64,000 nt of DNA, taken from an uncultured Aquimarina sp. (GTDB taxonomy: Bacteria > Bacteroidota > Bacteroidia > Flavobacteriales > Flavobacteriaceae). Position 1 is the stretch's first letter; each line of letters starts with the position of its first letter. Below the pieces are notes generated by a model. It searched no databases. It was not told the origin of the DNA and saw only the letters and a program-made list of their open reading frames with translations. Below, piece after piece: positions 34,716 to 44,686 of this stretch. The translations under genes and the position numbers were made by a program. The DNA is taken from positions 26,249 through 90,248 of the forward strand of contig CANLCT010000010.1 of NCBI GenBank assembly GCA_947489195.1, written 5' to 3'.

Positions 34716-35597
34716 ATGAATTATACCGCTAAAATGTTGCGTGACGACGCTTTAAAAGGAAAAACTATAGTAGTAACAGGCGGTGGTAGTGGTCTAGGAA
34801 AATCAATGACTACTTACTTCATGGAATTAGGGGCTAACGTAATTATAACTTCGCGTAATATAGAAAAACTTGAACGTGTAAAAACAGAATTAGAAACAAA
34901 AACAGGAGGTAAATGCCTTGCTTTGGCTTGCGATGTAAGAAATATTGAAGAGGTAGAAGCCATGCATAAAAAAGCTATAAAAACCTTCGGAAAAGTTGAT
35001 GTTTTACTCAATAATGCTGCCGGAAATTTTATTTCACCAACCGAACGCCTTTCTGCAAATGCTTTTGATACAATAATCGATATCGTATTAAAAGGAACCA
35101 AAAACTGTACGCTTACCTTTGGTAAACACTGGATTGATACTAAGCAAACCAATACAAGTGTGTTAAATATTGTTACTACCTATGCTTGGACAGGTTCTGC
35201 CTACGTAGTTCCTAGTGCCACTGCTAAAGCTGGAGTATTAGCTATGACAAGATCATTAGCTGTTGAGTGGGCTAAATACGGTATGCGTTTTAATGCCATT
35301 GCTCCCGGACCTTTTCCTACCAAAGGTGCTTGGGATAGGTTATTACCCGAAGATATTAGAGGCAAATTCGATTTAGCTAAAAAAGTCCCTCTAAAACGAG
35401 TTGGAGAACATCAAGAGCTTTCAAATCTAGCAGCTTACTTAGTATCTGATTTTTCAGCTTATATGAACGGAGAAGTAATTACTATTGATGGAGGCGAATG
35501 GCTTAAAGGTGCAGGTCAAATGAATTTATTAGAACAAATTCCTGAAGCTTTATGGGACCAATTAGAAGCAGCCATTAGATCAAAAAAAAGGAGCTAA
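34716..35597 (+). CDS. SDR oxidoreductase, 2,4-dienoyl-CoA reductase-like
   Basis: A 293-residue short-chain dehydrogenase. NADP-binding TGGGSGLGKS at 21-30, a basic residue after strand 2 (ITSRN), and NNAAGNF at the NNAG position. The usual YxxxK reads YVVPSATAKAG, with Ser in place of the catalytic Tyr, the pattern of mitochondrial-type 2,4-dienoyl-CoA reductases (DECR). That enzyme helps oxidise unsaturated fatty acids. This agrees with the fatty-acid genes at 55-63 kb, though it is not adjacent to them. It ends with a C-terminal extension WDQLEAAIRSKKRS. Confidence 0.88.
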   Translation: MNYTAKMLRDDALKGKTIVVTGGGSGLGKSMTTYFMELGANVIITSRNIEKLERVKTELETKTGGKCLALACDVRNIEEVEAMHKKAIKTFGKVDVLLNNAAGNFISPTERLSANAFDTIIDIVLKGTKNCTLTFGKHWIDTKQTNTSVLNIVTTYAWTGSAYVVPSATAKAGVLAMTRSLAVEWAKYGMRFNAIAPGPFPTKGAWDRLLPEDIRGKFDLAKKVPLKRVGEHQELSNLAAYLVSDFSAYMNGEVITIDGGEWLKGAGQMNLLEQIPEALWDQLEAAIRSKKRS

Positions 35598-35797
35598 TTT
35601 TAACTGCAATAAAATGCATCTAAAAATTTAATAGCTAATCACTCATAAATCATATTTTAATTTATTATTTCATAAAAAAAATTTATTGACAAAACAGTAA
35701 AATGGCTTAGTTATTGCTAAAAGCTTATAGTACTATTATTTTTGAATTAAATAATGTATTATTGTAAAAAAATAACCCTCAATTTAAATTTTCAATT

Positions 35798-36229
35798 ATG
35801 AAAAAGACTTTTAAATTTTTAGTATTAACTATTAGCTTATTATTATCTGGAGCTACATTTGCTCAAAGTATTGAGTTTGCAACACCTCCTAAAAAAAGCA
35901 TCCCTAAAGCACAAAGCATTCCTGGGTATAAAATAAAATATACAGCTACTAAACCAAGTACTATTTATTTAGGTATAAAAAAAGATGGAAAAGCAATTGG
36001 TAATGCTGTTCATAAAGTACCTGGTGCAGGTACAAAAACTATTGATTTAAGCCTTTGGATTTGGGAAGGAGCATCTCAATTGAGTAAAAATTCTAATTAC
36101 ACGTATACGCTTTCAATGTGGGCAGATCCAGAAAATGTATTCGAACATATGGCAGCTGAAGCTAAACCAATCGATGGTGTTACCGTAGGTAAGAAGAAGA
36201 AGAAGAAAAAAAAGAAGAAAAAAAACTAA
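35798..36229 (+). CDS. Secreted protein with C-terminal poly-lysine tail
   Basis: A 143-residue protein with a clear signal peptide (MKKTFKFLVLTISLLLSGATFAQ). The mature part is a small predicted beta-sandwich (IPGYKIKYTATKPSTIYLGIKKDGKAIG ... NSNYTYTLSMWADP). The C-terminus is Gly, eleven lysines and one Asn, encoded by a mix of AAG and AAA codons. The tail could bind anionic polymers such as lipopolysaccharide, DNA or sulfated glycan, but that is a guess. The family is not recognised. A strong terminator follows. Confidence 0.75.
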   Translation: MKKTFKFLVLTISLLLSGATFAQSIEFATPPKKSIPKAQSIPGYKIKYTATKPSTIYLGIKKDGKAIGNAVHKVPGAGTKTIDLSLWIWEGASQLSKNSNYTYTLSMWADPENVFEHMAAEAKPIDGVTVGKKKKKKKKKKKN

Positions 36230-36256
36230 TTCTAATTTAGTTCTTTATTACAATAT

Positions 36257-36297
36257 ACCCCCACTTACTAAAACAAATGTAAGTGGGGGTTATTTTT
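36257..36297. terminator. Strong intrinsic terminator between convergent genes
   Basis: ACCCCCACTTAC (36257-36268) and GTAAGTGGGGGT (36279-36290) make a perfect 12-bp GC-rich stem followed by a T7 run. It ends the poly-lysine protein gene; the stop codon of the convergent Nnr gene lies directly behind the T-run. Confidence 0.9.
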
Positions 36298-37830
36298 TTA
36301 AGTATTTATTTGTTGCTCTGGCTGCTTAAATAATTCTAAATAAGCTTTCCCTATATTATTTATAATGTCAGATGCTAAAAGTGCTTGATAACCTAAACTA
36401 TCAACAGCTATATCTGCTGCACTACCATGTAAATAAACCCCAAAAACACAAGCTTGTAAAGCTTTATAGCCTTGACTTATTAATCCTGTAATCATACCAG
36501 CTAGTACATCTCCTGTACCTGCTGTTGCCATACCTGGATTGCCTGTTGTATTAACATAAATTTCATCGTGATATACAGTAATCGTATTTGCTCCTTTTAT
36601 TACAACAATACAATCATACTTTTTAGAAAATAATTTTGTTTTATGCAGCTTATCAAAATCATCGCTCCATTTACCAATTAAACGCTCCAATTCTTTTACA
36701 TGAGGTGTAAATACTGTTTGCTTTGGAATATGTGATAAAAATATTTTATTTTCTGAAATAATATTTAATCCATCGGCATCCACTACTAAAGACTTATTAT
36801 TTTGTTTTAAAAACTTAGTAAAAGCTTCAACTGTTTTTTTATGTGTACCTAAGCCTACACCTAAACAAATTACATTAGGTATTATATCATAATCAAAATC
36901 ATCTAAATAGTCATCACTATCATTATATATAACCATAGCTTCGGGCACGCCTACCTGCAATACCTGATAACCACTTTCGGGTATTAATGCCGTTGCTAAA
37001 CCAGCACCAACACGTAAACAGGATTTTGTGGCCAGTAATATACTTCCCATTTTACCCTTACTCCCTCCTATTAATAAAGCATGTCCATAGCTTCCTTTAT
37101 GACTGAACTTTTCTCGCGGTTGGTAAAGTCTTAATACCTCATTTTTAAGAATAAGCTCCATTTTAGTATTGACTTCATTTAAATAGTTCGTATCCAAACC
37201 TATATCAATAATATCTACATCCTGAGCATATTTAGCTGTTTCTGGTAAAAAGAAAATTAATTTAGGAGCTTGAAACGTTAAGCATACATTAGCATAAATT
37301 ACCGAATTTTCATCCTCAACGGGTTTCTCTGCATACACCCCTGAAGGTATATCAATGGATAATATAAATGCATTAGAGCTATTTATATGGCCTATTAACT
37401 TTTTTACCCAAGATTCCATTGATCTGTTCAAGCCTATTCCAAAAATAGCATCAATAACCATATCACTAGCAGTAATAACAGGCTTTTCATCTTCATTTTT
37501 TAATTGAACTGGCCATTCATTATCAATCGCTTTTAAACGATCATAATTAACTAGAAAAGTTTCAGTACGATTGGTGCTAAAATTAACAATATATGTAGTT
37601 ACATTATACCCGTGCTCTACTAGAAGACGAGCTACAACCAAACCATCTCCTCCATTATTTCCTAAACCACAAAATATATGTATCGGCACTTGGGCTCCTT
37701 GTAAACGTTCATGGATCGTATTAAAAACAACTGTTCCAGCACGTTCTACTAAGTCCAAGAAAGTAATATTTTGATTTTTTATAGTTAAATAATCTGCTTC
37801 TTTTATATGTGATAATCCAAGTAATTTCAT
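36298..37830 (-). CDS. nnr: Bifunctional NAD(P)H-hydrate repair enzyme (epimerase and dehydratase)
   Basis: About 510 residues from ATG 37830 (MKLLGLSHIKEAD); the longer frame to 37896 reads through AT-rich upstream DNA. The N-terminal YjeF/NnrE domain (about 1-210) has IFCGLGNNGGDGLVVARLL and IDAIFGIGLNR. The C-terminal NnrD domain (about 230-500) has HKGSYGHALLIGGSKGKMGS, VVDADGLN, TPHVKELERLIG and NPGMATAGTGDVLAGMI. Together they repair hydrated NADH and NADPH: the epimerase equilibrates R and S forms and the dehydratase restores the cofactor at the cost of ADP or ATP. Housekeeping function; length normal. Confidence 0.95.
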   Translation of the reverse strand: MKLLGLSHIKEADYLTIKNQNITFLDLVERAGTVVFNTIHERLQGAQVPIHIFCGLGNNGGDGLVVARLLVEHGYNVTTYIVNFSTNRTETFLVNYDRLKAIDNEWPVQLKNEDEKPVITASDMVIDAIFGIGLNRSMESWVKKLIGHINSSNAFILSIDIPSGVYAEKPVEDENSVIYANVCLTFQAPKLIFFLPETAKYAQDVDIIDIGLDTNYLNEVNTKMELILKNEVLRLYQPREKFSHKGSYGHALLIGGSKGKMGSILLATKSCLRVGAGLATALIPESGYQVLQVGVPEAMVIYNDSDDYLDDFDYDIIPNVICLGVGLGTHKKTVEAFTKFLKQNNKSLVVDADGLNIISENKIFLSHIPKQTVFTPHVKELERLIGKWSDDFDKLHKTKLFSKKYDCIVVIKGANTITVYHDEIYVNTTGNPGMATAGTGDVLAGMITGLISQGYKALQACVFGVYLHGSAADIAVDSLGYQALLASDIINNIGKAYLELFKQPEQQINT

Positions 37831-38129
37831 AACTATAAATATAATAATGATTACATTATTATAGCTTTTTAAGCTATTATATTTTGCATTACACACACCA
37901 TAAGTAGGTTTTTTCTTTAAACTAATAGATGTGTGTTAATTTGCTATCTATAAACCAATAACTAAAAACTCATAAACTACAAATTAAATAAGGGTATCAG
38001 AATTTAAAAAACAAAATGCGCTACACAAACACCTGCTTAAAAACAAAAATAAAGGATTAAGTGCGTATTTATTTGTTGTTAACAACTATTTTTCCTACAT
38101 TTATGAAATAATCTAAATCCATATACCCC
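37831..38129. other. Intergenic region before the small ORF
   Basis: About 300 bases, no coding potential seen. TTG near 38080 and TACATTTATG near 38096-38105 resemble a Bacteroidota -33/-7 pair in front of the ORF at 38130. Confidence 0.3.
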
Positions 38130-38312
38130 ATGAAAAATAAATTTCCAACTAAAATAGTTTCTGTTGTTTTATTTACTTTCATTATACAAATGGTTATTGT
38201 ATTAAAAACTGACAGTGAAAAAACAAATAATATAAAAAAAGAATTAGTTAAAGTAATTAAACTAGATAATGACTCTTCTATATCTGCTTTGATTTTTAGA
38301 AATTCAAAATAA
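38130..38312 (+). CDS. Possible small membrane peptide
   Basis: A 60-codon ORF with ATG, an N-terminal basic stretch and one hydrophobic segment (KIVSVVLFTFIIQMVIVL), followed by a polar, Lys- and Asp-rich tail. A promoter-like TTG/TACATTTA pair lies about 25-50 bases upstream. There is no recognised homologue or Shine-Dalgarno support, and low-complexity AT-rich DNA often gives such ORFs. It is convergent with wzc. Confidence 0.3.
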   Translation: MKNKFPTKIVSVVLFTFIIQMVIVLKTDSEKTNNIKKELVKVIKLDNDSSISALIFRNSK

Positions 38313-38394
38313 TTTTCAAAAACTTTAACTAAAAAGCTCGGATATAATATAATTCATAATTTTTTTAGTTCACTTTTAGTAATAAAGCTTACTA

Positions 38395-40722
38395 TTAATA
38401 TCCATAATTATTTTCTACACTTAGTTTAGAGCCATTGAGAACTACGGCTAAATTTTGCAGTCGTTTTTGTTCGAAATAAGTTTCTGGATACGTTAAAATT
38501 CTTTTATCTGTGTAACCTTCTCTAACAACATAAATTGTTAAATCAGCCAGTTTACTTATCAATAATGTATCAGTTACTAATGTTGATGGAGCTGTATCAA
38601 CAATAACAAAATCATAATTTTCTTCTAAATAAGCAAACATTTCTTGCACTCTCGGTTGAATTAATAGACCAGAAGGATTAGGAGGAATATCTCCGGAAGG
38701 AATGATATCGATTGGGTTTTCCGTATTTTCTTTATAAATTACATCAGTAGGTTTTAATTCAGAATTCATTATATAATTTGTAAAACCTTTAGTTTTTTTC
38801 CCTTTAGGTAAATCTAAAAAAACATGAAATTTCGGATATCTAAAATCTGCCCCAACATAAGCTACTTTACTACCATAAATAGCTAATGTTTTTGCTAAAT
38901 TAGAAGATATAAACGTTTTACCCTCACCAGATATACTTGATGTAACAAAAATGACTTTTCCGTTCTCTTTTTTTACTCCAGCCATTACAAAGTCTAAATT
39001 TGATCTAAGAATTCTAAATGCTTCTGATATCGGAGTCCTACTCTTTTCCTCAATAATAATCTTATTTTTCTGCTTACTTTCAGGAATAGAACCCAACATG
39101 GGTATAGATAACATCTCTTCTATATCATCTTTAGATCTCACTTTAGTATTTAGTAAATCTTTTAAGTACAAAAACATAAAAGGAAGCATAAAACCAATAA
39201 AAATGGATCCTGCATAAATTGCTTTTTTATTAGGTGAAACAGGAGTGGAGCCCAAGGCAGATGCTCTATCTATTATTCTTGAATTAGGAACTGTTATATG
39301 ACTTGTTATTTCTGCTTCTTCTCTTTTTTGTAATAAATACAAATACAGCTGTTCTTTAATGGTTTGCTCTCTTTCAATTACTCTCAAATCTTTTTGCCTA
39401 GTTGGCGCCACATAAAGTTTTCCACTAAAATATTTTTCTTGTGTTTCTAAGCTACTCAATTTAATATTAATAGCGCTTTTTAAACTGTTTAAACCTCCCA
39501 AAAGCACTTGTCTTAAACCTTGTATTTGTTCATCTACATTTACAACCACAGGGTTTTGAACACTGGATGTTTTTAGTAATCGTTTTCTTTGTAATATTAA
39601 CCCATTATACCTAGATACCGAGTTAGAAATTGAAAGATCTTCAAATCCTAAATTTGAAGGAATAGGATCATACATACCATCTTGACTTTGTATAAAACCT
39701 CGCATAGACTCAATTAATCGTAATTGAGTTCTGTTTTTTTCTATTGCTTGTACGCTTTGAGAATCAAATTCAGCAACTCTTTGTGTTTGAGCACCAAGAT
39801 CATTAGTTAAACCAAATTTAGATTTATAACCTGCTGCTTCATCATCCACACTTGTTAAGTCTTTATTAATCAAACTTATACGCTCCTTTATAAAACTTGC
39901 TGTTTTGTCAGATATTTCTTTTTTATGATCAATTGTGGCTATCCTATACTCATCTATTAAAGAATTTATTACATCCTTCGCCTTTTCTTTACTTGGGCCA
40001 TTTAATGATATTTTTACTACTGATGTTCCTTTTGACAATTCATAAATTGCTAATCTTTTTCTATAACTTTCAACTATATTTTTTACTGGTGTAATTTTTA
40101 TTTTTATAATATGGCCTACACTAGTTTTAAACTCAGGTGTATTTGGCGTGAGTATAATATTGCCCACACTAGTTGGTATTTTTTTTCCAAAAGAATGTGT
40201 TGTTTGTACAATATCATCTTCATCTAAAAAAGAAAAAGATGTTTCTGAATTTATCAATACATTAAAAGCTGCCGATTTTTTTTCAATAATTGAATCTGCT
40301 GATAATAGATTGATTTCAATGATTGATTTTGGATAATTTTCTGTTTCTAATATTCTTCCTTTTGAAAAATATTGAATATTTAATTTAAGTTTTTTTACAA
40401 CATTGTTTATTAACGTTTTCGATTTTATAATTTGAATTTCACTACTAATTTCATCTTTAACTTGACTCACCACTCCTAGGTCTTGAAATGCTCCTAAAGC
40501 AGAATCACTAATATTTTCTTCTTGAGATATGGATAAAGTGGCCGAAACATTATATAAAGGGACTGTGTACCTTATGTACAAATAAGCTAAACCACCAAAA
40601 AACAGAATACTAAAAAGAAATAAATACCATTTCTTAGCGTATTTTAATAATTCTTCTCCAATGTTTATCTTTTTACGAATAACTTTTTTTGTCGAAACAG
40701 ATGATGCCCTTTCTAATGCCAT
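38395..40722 (-). CDS. wzc: Wzc-type polysaccharide co-polymerase and tyrosine autokinase
   Basis: A 775-residue inner-membrane protein. N-terminal Wzz domain with membrane segments near 30-50 (KWYLFLFSILFFGGLAYLYIRY) and near 505-525; a long periplasmic coiled coil between them; and a cytoplasmic BY-kinase from about 560: Walker A SSISGEGKTF near 595, the A' position AYVGADFRYP (the usual Asp-Ala-Asp reads Gly-Ala-Asp), Walker B FVIVDTAPS. The C-terminal Tyr cluster is short (NNYGY plus YTDKRILTYPETYF). It controls chain length and export of exopolysaccharide with Wza, whose gene is 30 bases upstream. Confidence 0.93.
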   Translation of the reverse strand: MALERASSVSTKKVIRKKINIGEELLKYAKKWYLFLFSILFFGGLAYLYIRYTVPLYNVSATLSISQEENISDSALGAFQDLGVVSQVKDEISSEIQIIKSKTLINNVVKKLKLNIQYFSKGRILETENYPKSIIEINLLSADSIIEKKSAAFNVLINSETSFSFLDEDDIVQTTHSFGKKIPTSVGNIILTPNTPEFKTSVGHIIKIKITPVKNIVESYRKRLAIYELSKGTSVVKISLNGPSKEKAKDVINSLIDEYRIATIDHKKEISDKTASFIKERISLINKDLTSVDDEAAGYKSKFGLTNDLGAQTQRVAEFDSQSVQAIEKNRTQLRLIESMRGFIQSQDGMYDPIPSNLGFEDLSISNSVSRYNGLILQRKRLLKTSSVQNPVVVNVDEQIQGLRQVLLGGLNSLKSAINIKLSSLETQEKYFSGKLYVAPTRQKDLRVIEREQTIKEQLYLYLLQKREEAEITSHITVPNSRIIDRASALGSTPVSPNKKAIYAGSIFIGFMLPFMFLYLKDLLNTKVRSKDDIEEMLSIPMLGSIPESKQKNKIIIEEKSRTPISEAFRILRSNLDFVMAGVKKENGKVIFVTSSISGEGKTFISSNLAKTLAIYGSKVAYVGADFRYPKFHVFLDLPKGKKTKGFTNYIMNSELKPTDVIYKENTENPIDIIPSGDIPPNPSGLLIQPRVQEMFAYLEENYDFVIVDTAPSTLVTDTLLISKLADLTIYVVREGYTDKRILTYPETYFEQKRLQNLAVVLNGSKLSVENNYGY

Positions 40723-40752
40723 AATTTAAAAAATCAATCTAATAAATAATCA

Positions 40753-41541
40753 TTAACGACGAACCGTAATCAAAAATGTCAATACTGAAATTAGCACACC
40801 AATAGAACTAAATATTATTCCTAATTTTGTAGCATTATTTTCTGATTCTCTTATTTTTGATTCATTAGGCTCCACATAAACCACATCATTTTGTGTTAAA
40901 TAATAACCTGCTGAACTAAATATTTCTTTGGAAGTTAAATCTATTTTATGAAAAGTTTTTTGCTTTCCATTTTCTCTTATTACTGTAACATTAGTCCTTT
41001 TTCCCTTAATAGATAAATCTCCTGCTAAACCTAAAGCCTCAATAACCGTTATTCTTTCATTAGGTATTGAAAAACTACCTGGATTTCTTACTTCGCCCAA
41101 AACAGTTATTTTAAAATTATTTAATCGAACTGTTACAATAGGATCGTTTATGTAAGATTTTAATTTTTCACGTATCATTTCTTTTACTTGTATACGAGTT
41201 AAGCCTAATACTTTTAGCTCTCCTAAAACAGGAAACTCAATATTGCCATCAAAATCGATAAGGTATGATGGTGATTGTGAACTTTGTGATACAGTTGTTT
41301 CGCCTTGACCTGAAGAAGAAAAGCCTTGTGATAAATTAAAAGGCCTAGCAGTATCCATATCTGCTGCAGAAACGGAAATGCTTATAACATCATCTACCTT
41401 AAAAGAGGGTTCAAAAGAGTTTATAGAATTAACCTTTTCTTTATCGTTAGCATTTTGAAAATAAGCTACATCTATAGGAGTTTTACAAGATGATATTAAT
41501 AAAATAAGAAAAAAACAATGATATATACGTAACGACTTCAT
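40753..41541 (-). CDS. wza: Wza-type polysaccharide export lipoprotein
   Basis: A 262-residue outer-membrane lipoprotein with lipobox LLISSC (Cys near 19). It has the polysaccharide export domain (FKVDDVISISVSAAD) and SLBB domains (VLGEVRNPGSFSIPNERITVIEALGLAGDLSIKGKRTNVTVIRENG). A C-terminal membrane helix (LGIIFSSIGVLISVLTFLITV) replaces the amphipathic helix of E. coli Wza, as usual in Bacteroidota. It forms the export channel with Wzc. Confidence 0.93.
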   Translation of the reverse strand: MKSLRIYHCFFLILLISSCKTPIDVAYFQNANDKEKVNSINSFEPSFKVDDVISISVSAADMDTARPFNLSQGFSSSGQGETTVSQSSQSPSYLIDFDGNIEFPVLGELKVLGLTRIQVKEMIREKLKSYINDPIVTVRLNNFKITVLGEVRNPGSFSIPNERITVIEALGLAGDLSIKGKRTNVTVIRENGKQKTFHKIDLTSKEIFSSAGYYLTQNDVVYVEPNESKIRESENNATKLGIIFSSIGVLISVLTFLITVRR

Positions 41542-41615
41542 AAATAATTTTAAATAATATTAACAGTTTCAAGTATCAAAAATATAATTATTTATGAAGA
41601 GTTATACTAAATAAA

Positions 41616-43553
41616 TTAAAATATCATACTTTCTTTTGACTTGGTAGTTTTTTTGCTTTTATTAACCTTATCAATACTTTCAAAAGTAGAGTTATTAGAA
41701 ATAAACTCTGGAACAATTTCTTTAATTTTTCCGACTACCAAATTATCTTGATTTAACAAATCCATGATGCATAAATCATCTATTTTATCTTTGACCAAAT
41801 CTAACGACTCATTTTCGTCACTTTTACTTATCATTATTTTTTTATGATAAGTTGGTAATGTATTCTCAGTAGTACAAAGTAATTCTTCATATAATTTTTC
41901 TCCTGGTCGCAGTCCTGTAATTTTAATATCTACATCATCGGGGTAATTTAGTCCCGAAAGCGTAATCATTTTTTTTGCTAAATCTACTATTTTAACTGAC
42001 TGTCCCATATCAAAAATAAAGATTTCACCTCCATTACCCATCGTTCCTGCTTCAATTACTAACTGAGAAGCTTCGGGTATTGTCATAAAATATCGAGTTA
42101 CATCTGGGTGTGTAACGGTTATTGGGCCTCCTTTTTCTATTTGCTTTTTAAATAATGGAATCACCGAACCATTAGATCCTAAAACATTACCAAACCTAGT
42201 TGTAATAAATTTCGTTTTACTCGTTTTTTGTAAACATTTAATATAAATTTCAGCTACTCGTTTTGTAGCTCCCATTACATTTGTTGGGTTTACAGCTTTA
42301 TCTGTTGAAACGAACACAAACTTATTTACATTATATTTTGATGATAAATCTGCTAATTTTCTGGTTCCTAAAATATTTATCTTAATAGCTTCTGTTGGAT
42401 ATCTCTCCATTAATGGTACATGCTTATATGCTGCAGCATGAAAAACCATATGAGGGTGATATTCTTCAAAAACTAATTCCATTCTTTGCGCCTCTCTTAT
42501 ATCAGCAACAATAGCTGTAAAATTACCTACATTTTTACTCAATAATTCTTGTTGTAAGTCATACAAAGCTGATTCAGCTTGATCTACTAATACTAAATGT
42601 TTATACTTATGTTTAGTAAGCTGTCTCACTATTTCACTTCCAATTGACCCAGCTGCACCAGTAATTAAAATAACTTTATTTTTAATTTCATTAACAACAC
42701 TTTCATTTGATATATCAATTGCAGGCCTTTCTAACAAATCTTCAATCTGAATTTGTTTAATCTGAGACATGTCAAACTCTCCATCATGCCAATCGCTATA
42801 AGCGGGAACTATTTTTACTTTAACCCCCAAGTCAATCAGCGAATCGGCTATCTTTCTTAAACTCTTTTTATCTATTCGAGGAATAGAAACTATGACCTCA
42901 TCTATTTCATTTTTATCAATAAACTTTTGATCAACTGATTTTTTATCATATACTTTTATACCATTAATAGTTTTTCCTACTTTATTTACATTATCATCAA
43001 TGAATCCAACAACTGTAATAAACTTTTCAGCATCATTAGTTACAGTTGAGAGAGTTATTTCTCCTGAATAACCCGCTCCATAAATCATTACTCGAGATGA
43101 TTGTCCTAACTTATACTTTACGTAATGATAACAATATTTAAATACTATTCTACTTGTAATTAAGGTAATAATATTAAGCAAATAATGCATATCAATGATA
43201 GATATGGGAATATTAAAAGATTTAGGTATTAAAGCCATTCTACTTGCTAAAACCAAAACACTGCACATTGCCAATAAAACACTTACCGATAAGAATAAAT
43301 TATAAGCATCCTGCAAGCCTGCTTTTCTTATAATTCCTTTATAAGAACCTATCCATAAAAAACTAAGTGCTGAAAATGTAATTATTACTGGTAATTGATA
43401 CCACAAATTAAATTCATTGTTTTCAAAAGTAATTCCAAACCTAATAACGTAGGCCAGAAAAAAATTAACAATTACAATTAAAATATCAATTGATAATACT
43501 AGCCACTGAGAAGCATGTTTATCTAAATTTTTAAGTAAAAAACTTTTTATCAT
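41616..43553 (-). CDS. Membrane UDP-GlcNAc 4,6-dehydratase-like enzyme (PglF/CapD/WbpM family)
   Basis: A 645-residue protein with four N-terminal membrane helices (about 15-130), a first Rossmann domain near 150 (MIYGAGYSGEI) and a C-terminal SDR domain from about 290: VILITGAAGSIGSEIVRQL, VFHAAAYKHVPLMERYP, FVFVSTDKAVNPTNVMGATKR. The last shows Met in place of the catalytic Tyr, the family trait. It forms UDP-4-keto-6-deoxy sugars, the substrate for the aminotransferase encoded directly upstream. The two genes overlap by 4 bases (ATGA), so they are translationally coupled. Confidence 0.93.
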   Translation of the reverse strand: MIKSFLLKNLDKHASQWLVLSIDILIVIVNFFLAYVIRFGITFENNEFNLWYQLPVIITFSALSFLWIGSYKGIIRKAGLQDAYNLFLSVSVLLAMCSVLVLASRMALIPKSFNIPISIIDMHYLLNIITLITSRIVFKYCYHYVKYKLGQSSRVMIYGAGYSGEITLSTVTNDAEKFITVVGFIDDNVNKVGKTINGIKVYDKKSVDQKFIDKNEIDEVIVSIPRIDKKSLRKIADSLIDLGVKVKIVPAYSDWHDGEFDMSQIKQIQIEDLLERPAIDISNESVVNEIKNKVILITGAAGSIGSEIVRQLTKHKYKHLVLVDQAESALYDLQQELLSKNVGNFTAIVADIREAQRMELVFEEYHPHMVFHAAAYKHVPLMERYPTEAIKINILGTRKLADLSSKYNVNKFVFVSTDKAVNPTNVMGATKRVAEIYIKCLQKTSKTKFITTRFGNVLGSNGSVIPLFKKQIEKGGPITVTHPDVTRYFMTIPEASQLVIEAGTMGNGGEIFIFDMGQSVKIVDLAKKMITLSGLNYPDDVDIKITGLRPGEKLYEELLCTTENTLPTYHKKIMISKSDENESLDLVKDKIDDLCIMDLLNQDNLVVGKIKEIVPEFISNNSTFESIDKVNKSKKTTKSKESMIF

Positions 43554-44686
43554 TTCAATACCTTTTTAATTATTGACACAACTCTATCTAAATCATCTTG
43601 TTCAAGATTTGAACCACTTGGTAAGCAAAGCCCTCTTTCAAAAAGTGCATCTGAAACTCCATTAACATAAGCTATTGCATTTTTAAAAACTGGCTGGCTA
43701 TGCATAGGCTTCCATAATGGTCTTGACTCAATATTATTATCAGCTAGAGCTAATCTTATCTTTTCCCTTAAATCAAACGAACTAGTTTCAATACATGTTA
43801 ACCATCTGTTAGAAAAACTCCCTACGGGTTCTTCTAAAAATTTTATTTCAGAAAATTCACTTAAATGCTGTTTATAAAAAGTGTAATTATTTCTTCTATT
43901 ATTAACATGAGCATCTAACACTTGCATCTGGCCTCTTCCAATACCTGCAACTATATTACTCATTCTATAATTAAAACCGATTTCGGAATGCTGATAATGA
44001 GGCTCATTATCTTTAGCTTGAGTTGCCAAAAAAACAGCTTTATCCTTTAACTCTTTAGATGGAGCTATTAAAGCACCTCCTCCAGAAGTAGTTATTATCT
44101 TATTTCCGTTAAATGACAATATTGACATATCGCCAAAAGTTCCACATTTAAAACCTTTATAAGAACTTCCTAATGCTTCTGCACTATCTTCTAGTATTGG
44201 TATTCCATATTGCCTTGCGATCTTATGTACTTCATCAATTTCATAAGGCATTCCGTATAAATGTACGGTAACTATTGCTTTTGGTTTTTTCCCTTTAGCT
44301 AATCTGTCTTTTATAGCAATTTCGAGTTGTTCTGCACATATATTCCATGTCCTTCTTTCACTATCAATAAAAATAGGAGAAGCACCTAAGTAAGTAATTG
44401 GATTTGCAGATGCCGCAAATGTCATACTTTGACATAATACTTCATCTCCTTGAGTAACTCCTAATAGTTTTAGGCCTAAATGTAGTGCTGCTGTTCCAGA
44501 AATTAAGGTTGCTACATACTTATTATCGTCCTGTAAATACTCTTGAATATCTGACTCGAACCCATTAACATTTGGTCCTAAAGGCGCTACCCAGTTAGTT
44601 TCAAAAGCCTCTTTTATAAAGCTTTGCTCTGCCCCGCCCATGTGAGGAGATGAAAGCCATACTTTTTTGCACATAACATTATTCAT
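43550..44686 (-). CDS. PLP-dependent sugar aminotransferase (DegT/DnrJ/EryC1 family)
   Basis: 378 residues from ATG 44686 (an in-frame ATG at 44674 is equally possible). Motifs: the N-terminal VWLSSPHMGGAEQSFIKEAFETNWVAPLGPNV, ALHLGLKLLGVTQGDEVLC, EDSAEALGSSYKG, and the PLP-lysine SFNGNKIITTSGGGAL. It resembles PglE, which aminates C4 of UDP-4-keto sugars on the way to bacillosamine. Together with the dehydratase gene it should make a UDP-4-amino-4,6-dideoxy-HexNAc. Confidence 0.92.
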   Translation of the reverse strand: MNNVMCKKVWLSSPHMGGAEQSFIKEAFETNWVAPLGPNVNGFESDIQEYLQDDNKYVATLISGTAALHLGLKLLGVTQGDEVLCQSMTFAASANPITYLGASPIFIDSERRTWNICAEQLEIAIKDRLAKGKKPKAIVTVHLYGMPYEIDEVHKIARQYGIPILEDSAEALGSSYKGFKCGTFGDMSILSFNGNKIITTSGGGALIAPSKELKDKAVFLATQAKDNEPHYQHSEIGFNYRMSNIVAGIGRGQMQVLDAHVNNRRNNYTFYKQHLSEFSEIKFLEEPVGSFSNRWLTCIETSSFDLREKIRLALADNNIESRPLWKPMHSQPVFKNAIAYVNGVSDALFERGLCLPSGSNLEQDDLDRVVSIIKKVLK

